Shown here piece after piece: positions 55,179 to 63,501 of a DNA stretch of 64,000 nt. The notes beneath the pieces were generated by a model. The model was not told where the DNA came from and searched no databases. It was given only the letters and a program-made list of their open reading frames with translations. A program made the translations under genes and the position numbers. Source of the DNA: Chthonomonadales bacterium (GTDB taxonomy: Bacteria > Armatimonadota > Chthonomonadetes > Chthonomonadales > CAJBBX01); NCBI GenBank assembly GCA_027459625.1, contig DAIDHP010000019.1, positions 1 to 64,000 on the forward strand, given 5' to 3'. Numbering within the stretch: position 1 is the first letter of the stretch; every line of letters starts with the position of its first letter.

Positions 55179-55193
55179 TGGCATGCAACTTGC
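55179..55193 (+). promoter_or_regulatory. Sigma-54 (-24/-12) promoter of the exopolysaccharide operon
   Basis: TGGCATG-CAAC-TTGC followed by A, 135 bp upstream of the first gene at 55328. It differs by only two bases from the site of PEP-CTERM gene 1 when the last spacer base and the following base are compared. Confidence 0.8.
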
Positions 55194-55327
55194 AAAGATA
55201 TTAAGATAAGGGAATGGATGGTGATCCTTTAACCCTATGCGTTCTGAATTGGATGGCTTTATTTACAGCCACCGTTCATTTTAAAATGTCGTTTATTTAT
55301 CGGACGCCGCGATAGCGTCGGAGCTCC

Positions 55328-56248
55328 ATGATGAGACTAAAAAGTTATATTCTCCTGGCGGATCCCGCATGGCTGGATGTCAGCGTTCCGTCCTATTACC
55401 CCTATGTAAATGAGATTTTGGCTAGTTGCGATGCAGCCGGAAGAGGTTGGACCGGCGTATCGCTTCCCATTGACCAAAGCAAGATGATCCTTCGCGCACT
55501 GGATACGGAATACAAAATCCGTATGAGCGAGGGTGTTTTTTATCGACCGGATCTTCCTCTGGGGGATCGGGACACTTTTCAGCGAAACTCCGCGCTCATC
55601 GACCTTGGTTCCGACGCCGACTGGATTCTTCAGATAGACACGGATGAGTTTCCCCCCGACATCGACGCCCTGCACGATGCATTGAGATTCGCTGATGAAA
55701 GGGGGCTGTGCGCCGTTGAGTGGCCCATGAGAGTGCTCTATCGCCGCCTGCGAACCGGGGAATATCTGGAGGTGTGCCAAAAGGACGGAGGGGATCACTA
55801 TGAGTACCCTGGCGCAGTGGCTGTGAAACCTATGACGCATCTGAGTGAAATGCGGTGCGTCCGAAAACCTTTTCTCCGTCCCATTGTCGAAGGAGACACC
55901 TCAAGTTTACAAATTCAACGACCTCCGATGGAAGGAGAGTGCAGGGACTACAGGATAACTCGCGAGAGTGCAATCATTCATAACTCTTGGGCAAGGGAGC
56001 CATCCTCCGTTTGGAGGAAGCTGAGATCCTGGGGGCATCACGATGTGAAAAAGTTGTGGGTAGCTTATTACCTGCAATGGCTCCTCTCTCCTCTGTTTTG
56101 GAGAACCATGGCGGACTTTCACCCCTTTGCAAGAGGGTTATGGCGATCTCTTAGAATTAGCGATGCGAAAATCCCGATATCACGCTCTTATTCGGGTAAC
56201 GCCGCGCCAAAAAGAACACATGAATATCAGGGGCGAACGGTGCTATGA
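55328..56248 (+). CDS. Putative glycosyltransferase (GT2/GT92-like), first gene of the operon
   Basis: 306 residues. The clearest motif is WILQIDTDEFPP, a DxD-type metal and nucleotide-sugar site as in GT2/GT92-like enzymes, after 'RDTFQRNSALIDLG'. A His/Trp-rich segment (AIIHNSWAREPSSVWRKLRSWGHH) follows at about 215-240. There is no signal peptide; a hydrophobic stretch near the C-terminus may touch the membrane. GGAG precedes the ATG. The stop overlaps the next start by 4 bp. Donor and acceptor cannot be told. Confidence 0.7.
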   Translation: MMRLKSYILLADPAWLDVSVPSYYPYVNEILASCDAAGRGWTGVSLPIDQSKMILRALDTEYKIRMSEGVFYRPDLPLGDRDTFQRNSALIDLGSDADWILQIDTDEFPPDIDALHDALRFADERGLCAVEWPMRVLYRRLRTGEYLEVCQKDGGDHYEYPGAVAVKPMTHLSEMRCVRKPFLRPIVEGDTSSLQIQRPPMEGECRDYRITRESAIIHNSWAREPSSVWRKLRSWGHHDVKKLWVAYYLQWLLSPLFWRTMADFHPFARGLWRSLRISDAKIPISRSYSGNAAPKRTHEYQGRTVL

Positions 56249-56814
56249 ATGAGTGGATTGTCAGTATCCGACATAAACTCCATCCCATCCGAGAGATATG
56301 GGATGATTTTCGCCTTTTTCTACTCACCGTTTGCGGATATGTTCCTTCGCATGGGTTCCGTCGTATGGTTTACCTGGCATTCGGGCTGCATATCGGGCGG
56401 ACAAGTTCCATCCATTGGCGAGCGCGCTTTTTTCGCCCGGAGGGAGTGCGCATTGGTGATTATACAACCATAGGAAATGACGCTTTCTTGGACGGACGAG
56501 AGGGGTTGAGTATCGGGAATTGCGTCAATATAGCGGCGGAAGTGCGCATATACACCCGTGAGCATGATATTGATGATCCCATGTTTCGGGAAGTGGGGGG
56601 AGCCATCGTGATTGAGGACTATGCCTATATCGGCTCTCGCGTGACGGTCCTTCCAGGAGTGCATATCGGCTACGGCGCCGTAGTTGGCAGCGGAGCGGTG
56701 GTAACCAAAAACGTCGAGCCATTCACTTTGGTTGGAGGCGTGCCTGCAAAACCGATACGCCGAAGAAACGAAAATCTGGAATACAAATTGGGATACGCAA
56801 AACGTTTCCAGTGA
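56245..56814 (+). CDS. Left-handed beta-helix acyltransferase
   Basis: A 189-residue hexapeptide-repeat O-acetyltransferase of the WcaF/maltose-acetyltransferase type. Repeats run from about 60 (RIGDYTTIGNDAFLDGR) to 170, with the catalytic His in IYTREHDIDDP, and AYIGSRVTVLPGVHIGYGAVVGSGAVV, the acetyl-CoA site. It probably acetylates the exopolysaccharide or a precursor. It begins inside the end of the first gene of the operon and is followed by a GT2 gene after 18 bp. Confidence 0.88.
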   Translation: MNEWIVSIRHKLHPIREIWDDFRLFLLTVCGYVPSHGFRRMVYLAFGLHIGRTSSIHWRARFFRPEGVRIGDYTTIGNDAFLDGREGLSIGNCVNIAAEVRIYTREHDIDDPMFREVGGAIVIEDYAYIGSRVTVLPGVHIGYGAVVGSGAVVTKNVEPFTLVGGVPAKPIRRRNENLEYKLGYAKRFQ

Positions 56815-56832
56815 ATTACGGAGGAGGAAGTC

Positions 56833-57735
56833 ATGAAGCTTCGCACCGTCATTGTCGTTCCGCACCATTCCGGAGTGGCGAACACCATGGAATGTCTGCG
56901 TTCTCTGGATCAACAGACCGATCGGCGTTTTCTGACGGTTCTGGTTCAAAACGGGAGCATGGATCCTCTAAACGACTCCGAAACAAGCTCCTTTCATAAC
57001 TCATGCGAGATCCGAATCCGGGAGAATTCGGGTTTTACGGGTGCGGTCAATACGGGAATACGATACGCACTAAATACGGAGGCGGAATTCATATGGTTAG
57101 TGAACAATGACACCATCGTTCCTCCGAACACTCTCTCCTCGCTTGTTCTCGCCGCCGAAACACATCCGGATTGCGCCGCCTTCACCCCTCTGATATATCG
57201 GCATCCTTCCAAGGATGTTTGGTTCGCGGGGTCATCCTACGACGAGAATCGTATGTTCGCATTTCACACTCAGACGGTTCCCGATGTCAAAGTGAATGAT
57301 GTTATCGATATTCCATGGTCGACCGGATGTGCGATGTTTCTGAGACGGTCCGCCTTGGGGGAATTCGCTCCGTTCGATGAGAGATTTTTCCTCAAATGGG
57401 AGGATGTCGATTTTAGCCTGAGGTTGAGATCCAATGGATGGAGAATCGCGCTGGTTTGGAATTCCACGCTCTATCACAAAGTCAGTCGGGCATGTCCGGA
57501 GGAGTCACAGTTATCGATCTACTACGACACACGCAACCATCTCCTTTTCTCGAAGAAGCATGCTAAAAAACGAGATCGTAAGCGGACGGAACGTGGGATA
57601 ATCGCCTATCATCTTCTCGAAGCCCTTCGTAAATATCGACACGGCGCCCCTTTCAATCGAACTGTGCTCCCCTGTGTTTTGGGAGTTCGGGACCATATGC
57701 AAGGGCGATACGGACGGAGGCAGTGGATGAGATGA
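56833..57735 (+). CDS. Family 2 glycosyltransferase
   Basis: 300 residues. The start TVIVVPHHSGVANTMECLRSL, then 'IRENSGFTGAVNTGIRYAL', 'EFIWLVNNDTIVPP' (DxD-type NND) and 'RFFLKWEDVDFSLRLRSNGW' (ED and base region) are the rhamnosyltransferase-like GT2 pattern. A GGAGGAAG ribosome site is present. The stop overlaps the next start by 4 bp. It has a last basic region but no membrane helix. It adds one sugar to the lipid-linked repeat unit. Confidence 0.87.
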   Translation: MKLRTVIVVPHHSGVANTMECLRSLDQQTDRRFLTVLVQNGSMDPLNDSETSSFHNSCEIRIRENSGFTGAVNTGIRYALNTEAEFIWLVNNDTIVPPNTLSSLVLAAETHPDCAAFTPLIYRHPSKDVWFAGSSYDENRMFAFHTQTVPDVKVNDVIDIPWSTGCAMFLRRSALGEFAPFDERFFLKWEDVDFSLRLRSNGWRIALVWNSTLYHKVSRACPEESQLSIYYDTRNHLLFSKKHAKKRDRKRTERGIIAYHLLEALRKYRHGAPFNRTVLPCVLGVRDHMQGRYGRRQWMR

Positions 57736-58760
57736 AAATCGCGATCATCTGTCAGTATCTGCCTTCCGGTTGCAAGTTCGGGGTGGGGTATCTAGTGAGC
57801 GCATTCGCGGATGAGTTATGCAAGCGCGGATGGGATGTCACTGTGATTAGCCGATATACCGCGTTTCCAGAAGCGTTATACAAATGTAAAACCATTTCCT
57901 GCGAGGATCGGTGGAGTGTTTTTCGTTTCGCGTTTAAGTTAAGGGAGATTGATTGGAGTGAATACGATATTCTGCATGCATTCACGGACGATTTTTTACT
58001 ATTCCATTTGCCGACGCCCCCACGTGTTCGCACCATGACCGGTTCCAGTCTCTTGGAGGCGATTCACATCGCAGGGGCGAAGGAAAAGGCTCGAATGCTC
58101 TTTCTTTGGATGACGGAATGGGTCTCGTGTTTTGTAGCGAACCGGGTCGTGTGCATCTCGGAGAATACCCGTCATAGCTTTCCGTGGCTGAAGGATGTCG
58201 TTCCTTGCGGGGTGGATTTAACGGTTTTTCATCCATCATCCGAACGAGCTCCGTTTCCAGTGATTCTTTTCGTTGGCACTTGGAAATGGAGAAAGAGAGG
58301 GCGATTGCTGATGGATCTCTTTCGTGAACAAATTCGCCCCGCCATTCCGAACGCTCAATTGTGGATGGTATGCGATGACGCTCCCGACGCCCCCGGAGTG
58401 ATCCAATTCGGCAAGCTGGACACTCCATCTCTCGCCAAACTGTACCGCCAAGCCTGGGTGTTTTGTCTGCCCAGCACATACGAAGGGTTCGGCATTCCCT
58501 ATGTGGAGGCTATGGCTTCCGGTCTGCCTGTTGTCGCCACCCCGAACCCGGGTGCAAAAGAGGTGTTAGGGAATGGATCGCATGGCGTTGTATGCGATCC
58601 GAAGCGTTTGGGAGATGAGATCATCTATCTATTGTCGGACAAATCCGCTCGTGAGGAATTGGGCGAAAAGGGATTGAAACGCGCACGTGATTACGATCTG
58701 CAAAATGTCGTGAGCACTTACGAAAAGTTGTATCTTCAGCTTATCTCGGGTGCGGCGTAA
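57732..58760 (+). CDS. Family 4 glycosyltransferase
   Basis: 342 residues from ATG 57732, which overlaps the preceding TGA and has GGAGG 11 bases upstream. GT-B fold: an N-terminal domain (IAIICQYLPSGCKFGVGYLVSAFADEL) and a C-terminal nucleotide-sugar domain with PFPVILFVGTWKWRKRG, LPSTYEGFGIPYVEAMASGLPVVA (the E-x7-E motif), and a final helix. A retaining transferase for the exopolysaccharide. No membrane segment. Confidence 0.9.
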   Translation: MKIAIICQYLPSGCKFGVGYLVSAFADELCKRGWDVTVISRYTAFPEALYKCKTISCEDRWSVFRFAFKLREIDWSEYDILHAFTDDFLLFHLPTPPRVRTMTGSSLLEAIHIAGAKEKARMLFLWMTEWVSCFVANRVVCISENTRHSFPWLKDVVPCGVDLTVFHPSSERAPFPVILFVGTWKWRKRGRLLMDLFREQIRPAIPNAQLWMVCDDAPDAPGVIQFGKLDTPSLAKLYRQAWVFCLPSTYEGFGIPYVEAMASGLPVVATPNPGAKEVLGNGSHGVVCDPKRLGDEIIYLLSDKSAREELGEKGLKRARDYDLQNVVSTYEKLYLQLISGAA

Positions 58761-58783
58761 AAATACGAGGGGGGAATTACAGG

Positions 58784-59980
58784 ATGGAGACAAAAACAGG
58801 AATGGGGAATGAGCACAATATTGTTATTATTTCGATGGAGTATTGGGACGATATATGGCGCAGAAGTCAATTTATCGCAGATGGATTGGCAATGGCCTCA
58901 CCTCACTCGAAGGTGCTATATGTCGAACTCTCGCGTCATCTCCTGAAATCACAATTCCTTCCAGCTTTGCAAGGAGTTTCAAGCCCCAATAATGCGCCTG
59001 GCAATCTGTATGTATTCAAACCTGTTCATATCTTCCCATGGGAAAGCGAAAAGGGAGGGAAAATCAATGAACTCTCTCTCTGCAAACAGATATGCCGGAC
59101 GATTCGCCATTTAGGCATGCATGACCCTGTGCTTTGGATAAATCTTCATGATGCTTGGAATCTGCCGGCAATGTGCTCTAACTCAGGCGTGATTTACGAC
59201 ATCACGGATGATTGGACTGCGAATGACCAACCCGCCGGGAAAAGAGAGAGAGTGATGCAAATGGACCGAACGCTATGCAAAACAGCGGATTTGGTTGTGG
59301 TATGTTCCCGAAAGCTGCTTAACGACAAAGCCTCCGTTTGTAAGCGCATCGCGCTCATTCCCAATGGAGTGGAGGTGGATAAATATCGATATGTTTCCAC
59401 CGAGATACCGAATCCGCGATGGAAAAAAGGCGAGTTGCCTCGTCCTATCCTGGGATATACCGGGACATTGCATGCGGATAGATTGGATGTTTCTCTCTTA
59501 TGCGATATTGCGGAACGCAATCCCGCATCTTCCGTAGTGCTGCTCGGTCCCTGTTATCTTGGCGCGGAACATCTGCGTAAGCTGAAATCGTATCCCAACA
59601 TCCATGTTTTCCCGCCTGTCGCCTATTCGCACATCCCAATCATAATGCGAGATATCGATTGCTACATCGTGCCTCATCTGGTTAATGATTTCACGGAGAG
59701 CCTCAATCCCTTGAAACTTTGGGAGTGCCTGGCAAGCGGCAAGCCAGTGGTCTCCACACGCGTGGCGGGTTTCAACGATTATCCCGAATTAGTCTATCTG
59801 GCTGACACAGTCGAGGAGATTGCAAATCAGATAAGTGTGGCGCTGAACGAGGCGTCATGTATGCGTAATCTGCGAATTGATGTAGCTGAGCAGAACAGTT
59901 GGGGGAGCAGGGTGCAATATATTCAAAACTTGATTGAATCCGTTGTCAAGGAAAGGAACGCGGACAATGTGCGCGCGTGA
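58784..59980 (+). CDS. GT-B glycosyltransferase (TuaH/WsaF-like)
   Basis: 398 residues. The N-terminus (IVIISMEYWDDIWRRSQFIADGLA) with 'VIYDITDDWTAND' and 'ADLVVVCSRKLL', and the C-terminal 'RPILGYTGTLHADRLDVSLL' and 'ESLNPLKLWECLASGKPVVST' (E-x7-E), put it in the TuaH-like group of teichuronic or exopolysaccharide glycosyltransferases. Ribosome site AGGGGGGAATT is loose. It overlaps the next gene by 14 bp. Confidence 0.85.
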   Translation: METKTGMGNEHNIVIISMEYWDDIWRRSQFIADGLAMASPHSKVLYVELSRHLLKSQFLPALQGVSSPNNAPGNLYVFKPVHIFPWESEKGGKINELSLCKQICRTIRHLGMHDPVLWINLHDAWNLPAMCSNSGVIYDITDDWTANDQPAGKRERVMQMDRTLCKTADLVVVCSRKLLNDKASVCKRIALIPNGVEVDKYRYVSTEIPNPRWKKGELPRPILGYTGTLHADRLDVSLLCDIAERNPASSVVLLGPCYLGAEHLRKLKSYPNIHVFPPVAYSHIPIIMRDIDCYIVPHLVNDFTESLNPLKLWECLASGKPVVSTRVAGFNDYPELVYLADTVEEIANQISVALNEASCMRNLRIDVAEQNSWGSRVQYIQNLIESVVKERNADNVRA

Positions 59981-60926
59981 ACCGAAAATCTCCGTTATCA
60001 TCGTCACATGGAATACTAGGGAAATGACTCTTCGCTTGCTTAAGTTTTTTTTTGAGGAAGCACTGATGGAGAGTTACGAGGTTATTTTAGTCGATAACAA
60101 CTCCACCGATGGAACGGTTACAAGCGTATTGACACAATTCCCTCGCGTGCGAGTTCTATGCAATTCCAGCAATCTAGGCTTTGCAATCGCATGCAATCAG
60201 GCGGCATCCTTAGCTTCCGGGCGATATCTCCTCCTGCTTAACACAGATGTCATTTTGAATCCTGGGGTTATCTCATGCCTTGAACAGGTTTTGGATGCGA
60301 ATCCGGATAAGGCAATTGTGGGTCCAAAGTTATTAAACGCTGACGGGTCTGTTCAGCTTTCCCGATATCGTTTGCCAACTCCTTTCAGGGCTTTCTGCGA
60401 TCATCTGGGATTAACCGCATGGATGCCGGAATCTCCTGTTTTCGGAGACTATCGTAACGCCGCCATGGACAAGGTCCAGGAGGTTGAGTATCTCATAGGA
60501 GCCTGTCTGCTTGTTCGCAAATCCGCATTCGCTTCCGTGAATGGTTTCGATGAATCCTTCTTTTTCTATGGAGAGGAGGCGGACCTTTCCATGAGGTTGA
60601 GGAAATTGGGGTGGGGAATTCTCTTCGTACCGGAAACATGCGCCGTTCATTTGGGCGGTCGAAGCGGGGAGACCGTCAGCAACCAAGTCTTTTCAGAGTT
60701 CCGCAAGGCACAGGAAAGATTTTATCTGAAACATTATGGTCTATTCGGGTTATCATGGTTTCGCGGCACTCTGTTTTTCGGATCCTTCATTCGGTGCATG
60801 CTTTACGGGGTTGTGCAGTTAATGTATCCAAAGCCGGAATTAATGGCTAAACGCAATCTTTGGAAAAGAATCTTTTTATGGAATATCGGGTTTCGTAATC
60901 AGGGGCTGGACAACCGAATCAGATAG
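59967..60926 (+). CDS. Family 2 glycosyltransferase (rhamnosyltransferase-like)
   Basis: 319 residues from ATG 59967, with AAGGAAAGGA upstream; an upstream ATG at 59934 lies deeper in the preceding gene. VIIVTWNTREMTLRLL, VDNNSTDGTV, NLGFAIACNQAA, LLLNTDVILNPG (DxD) and GFDESFFFYGEEADLSMRLRKLGW are the standard pattern of WcaA/RfbN-like rhamnosyl- or N-acetylhexosaminyltransferases. The last 60 residues are hydrophobic-basic and may attach to the membrane. A 147-bp gap separates it from the polymerase-like gene. Confidence 0.9.
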   Translation: MCAREPKISVIIVTWNTREMTLRLLKFFFEEALMESYEVILVDNNSTDGTVTSVLTQFPRVRVLCNSSNLGFAIACNQAASLASGRYLLLLNTDVILNPGVISCLEQVLDANPDKAIVGPKLLNADGSVQLSRYRLPTPFRAFCDHLGLTAWMPESPVFGDYRNAAMDKVQEVEYLIGACLLVRKSAFASVNGFDESFFFYGEEADLSMRLRKLGWGILFVPETCAVHLGGRSGETVSNQVFSEFRKAQERFYLKHYGLFGLSWFRGTLFFGSFIRCMLYGVVQLMYPKPELMAKRNLWKRIFLWNIGFRNQGLDNRIR

Positions 60927-61073
60927 ACGAATTCACCAAATTCCTTTGAATGCATTCCTTTCGATGATCTCCACAACAGTGCACTATAGCCAATATCCAT
61001 ATTGTTTTTTACGGTGGAGCGAGCCATTTGACTTTGTTCAAGATGTCTCTTCGCATTTCGAATAGGCAAGCGG

Positions 61074-62393
61074 ATGACGCCATTATCTATATTCAGGCAA
61101 ATGAATATCAAATCACTTGGAGTATCCGTCCCAGCTCTCGCCATGGTTACGTTTTGCGCTTTGGGCGGGGTATTCATCCTGTTTTTGCCGAATGGACAAA
61201 TTCCTCTTTTATCCGCAGCTATCTTTTTAATCGTTTTAACAATTCTCTTCCCTTTACCATGCGCTTTTTTGGCTATCGGTTTGATCCCACTCCAGCAAGC
61301 GTTTCTCGGCGAGGATGCTCGCGTGCATGTCAGCCTTTCCGATACCCTGATGGTAGCCAGTTTGGCTGGAGTGGCGATTCGCTATCCATTCATAATTCGT
61401 TCATGGTTTCGGGACATGCCTATGATCTTTTGGGCGTATCTTCTCTTTCTCTTCATCTCTCTTGTTCGCCGAGGGGATCCGGTATCAGGCGGTCTCTCTC
61501 TTGCTAGGATGGTTTTGAATATATATGCAGGCATAGGAGTGGGATATCTTTTAGGTTCCAAAAGAAAGGGATTGCAAGAAGGGCTTTCTCTCTATGTGAT
61601 ATTATGCGTTCTCCTATCACTCCTCATTCTTTATCTATCTTCGATCGGGGGCGATGAGAAGGCGAACTATCCGATGGAATTGAATAAAAACGCCGTGGGA
61701 ATCACGATTGGTTGCGCCGTAGTAATGCTTTCCGCTTTTATTATGGAGTGGCGGGAACTTCCGATACAGGTGGCTCTTTCCTTGGCTCTAGGAGTTTGTA
61801 TTGCGGGATTATCCTTCTCATTATCTCGTGGGGCGTGCCTCGCGACGGCTTTTGGAGTGATGCTGCTGGCGTGGTTTCAGAGGAGCCTGAGAACCTTTCT
61901 TGCGGTACTTCTCTGTCTATCGGTCATATACCTCGTCCTTCTTAATTTCGGATCAGCGAATGTAAAGTCTTACGCCTTGGATTTCGGCGAAGAATCCTAC
62001 TCCGCGAAGGAGCGAATTCGAACCATGAGCATGAACTGGGGTTTTTTTATGGAATCGCCTCTGCTTGGGGAAGGATTAGGGCTGCGGAAGGAGGCGGAAC
62101 CCCATAACATTCTGCTAACGACCCTATCGGAGACTGGGATAATCGGCTTGCTGTTCATAATCGCCGTTTTCTCACGGGGATATTACGAGATATATCAAGC
62201 AATCACTCATTATGAAATCAACAGGATGGAACGCGCCATGTTGTTGTGCGCGGCAGCCATTTTTCTTATGACCCTCGGTCATGGGATGATAGATGTTTAT
62301 TGGAGAAGGGGAGCGGGGGCATTGGCTTGGGTGTTTGTAGGTTATGCGTTTGCCTCGCGACGCATTGGAATTGAGGGCTCGAAAAATGTATAG
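61074..62393 (+). CDS. O-antigen ligase / Wzy-like polymerase family membrane protein
   Basis: 439 residues with about 11 hydrophobic helices. In the Wzy_C region a large outer loop carries 'SLSRGACLATAFG', 'MSMNWGFFMESPLLGEGLGLR' and then 'EPHNILLTTLSETGIIGLLF', the (G)xGxG...HN...E motif of O-antigen ligases and polymerases. It would polymerise or ligate the undecaprenyl-linked repeat units made by the neighbouring glycosyltransferases. ATG 61101 is an alternative start. No flippase (Wzx) gene is present inside the window. Confidence 0.88.
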   Translation: MTPLSIFRQMNIKSLGVSVPALAMVTFCALGGVFILFLPNGQIPLLSAAIFLIVLTILFPLPCAFLAIGLIPLQQAFLGEDARVHVSLSDTLMVASLAGVAIRYPFIIRSWFRDMPMIFWAYLLFLFISLVRRGDPVSGGLSLARMVLNIYAGIGVGYLLGSKRKGLQEGLSLYVILCVLLSLLILYLSSIGGDEKANYPMELNKNAVGITIGCAVVMLSAFIMEWRELPIQVALSLALGVCIAGLSFSLSRGACLATAFGVMLLAWFQRSLRTFLAVLLCLSVIYLVLLNFGSANVKSYALDFGEESYSAKERIRTMSMNWGFFMESPLLGEGLGLRKEAEPHNILLTTLSETGIIGLLFIIAVFSRGYYEIYQAITHYEINRMERAMLLCAAAIFLMTLGHGMIDVYWRRGAGALAWVFVGYAFASRRIGIEGSKNV

Positions 62394-63501
62394 CAACTGT
62401 CATCCCCTATATGTGATGCAAGTTCTGGATACCAATGGGATCGCTGGAATCGAAAGGCACGTTCTTACATTGGCGGAGGAATTGATCGCTCAAGGAGTAA
62501 CCTGCGAAATTGTGACCAATGGCTCTAACGCTTTAACCAGGCTCGCATCTCAATCCGCCATACCTTTTGGAACCGCGTTCAATGGCGATACTTTTCCCGG
62601 AAAATGTTGGCGTCTTTTTCGATATGTCCGCGAAAAGAATCCGGATATACTGCACGCCCATAACGGCAATTCCAAGATGGCGGCGGTGTTGGTTGGCGGG
62701 CTTTTGAACAAACCCGTCATCTTCACACAGCATTTTCTCAGAACGCGTGCGGATCATTCCTTTTTGCTCCGTAAACCGCTAAGCTATTGTCATGCGAAAG
62801 CCAATAGTCACTTGAAAAGAATCATCGCGGTTTCAGAATGCGTCGCCGAGGGGATGAGAAAGCGATATGGACTGAAACTGGCGAATTTGGCGGTGGTTCC
62901 TTTGGGTGTCAAAGAGCCTGCGTCACGAAATGTCTCGGAGAGCCGTGAATGCGCACCGCGATCCTCAGCCTGCCTGATTGCATACATAGGTCGATTGGAA
63001 TCGGAGCGACAGCCTGAATTGTTGATTGACGCGCTTGGCATCGTGAACGAATGGACGGATGCGTGGGGGGCTTGTATCATTGGCGAGGGCAGTCGGCTGA
63101 GATCCTGCAGGCAATTGACCGATAGATTGCATCTTTCATCCAAAATCACGTTCACGGGTTGGATGGAGGATGTGACGGATATTTTAAACGCTGCGGATGC
63201 CCTTGCTAACCCTTGCGCGGTGGAATCTTTCGGGCTTTCCACCTTGGAGGCTATGGCTAACGGTAAACCCGTGGTGGCGATTAATGGGAATGGCTCATCT
63301 GAACTTGTGCAAGACGGCGAAACAGGGATACTCACCGAAAACAACCCCTTGGCTTTTTCTGGAGGAATATTAAGATTGATTGAAAATCCCGAACGTGCGA
63401 AAGAGATGGGGAGCAATGGGAAGAGAAGATTTCAAGAGCATTACACCGCCAGAAAAATGACCGAATCGATTATCGCATTATACAAAGAAGCTGCGACCTA
63501 A
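62386..63501 (+). CDS. Family 4 glycosyltransferase
   Basis: 371 residues from ATG 62386, which overlaps the end of the polymerase gene by 8 bp and has a GAGGG upstream. 'VMQVLDTNGIAGIERHVLTLAEELIAQG' is a GT4 beginning, followed by 'HAHNGNSKMAAVLVGGLLNKPVIFTQH', 'ACLIAYIGRLESERQPELLIDAL' and 'NPCAVESFGLSTLEAMANGKPVVAINGNG' (E-x7-E). It is the last gene of the operon; its stop overlaps that of the convergent gene by 4 bp. Confidence 0.9.
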   Translation: MYSNCHPLYVMQVLDTNGIAGIERHVLTLAEELIAQGVTCEIVTNGSNALTRLASQSAIPFGTAFNGDTFPGKCWRLFRYVREKNPDILHAHNGNSKMAAVLVGGLLNKPVIFTQHFLRTRADHSFLLRKPLSYCHAKANSHLKRIIAVSECVAEGMRKRYGLKLANLAVVPLGVKEPASRNVSESRECAPRSSACLIAYIGRLESERQPELLIDALGIVNEWTDAWGACIIGEGSRLRSCRQLTDRLHLSSKITFTGWMEDVTDILNAADALANPCAVESFGLSTLEAMANGKPVVAINGNGSSELVQDGETGILTENNPLAFSGGILRLIENPERAKEMGSNGKRRFQEHYTARKMTESIIALYKEAAT

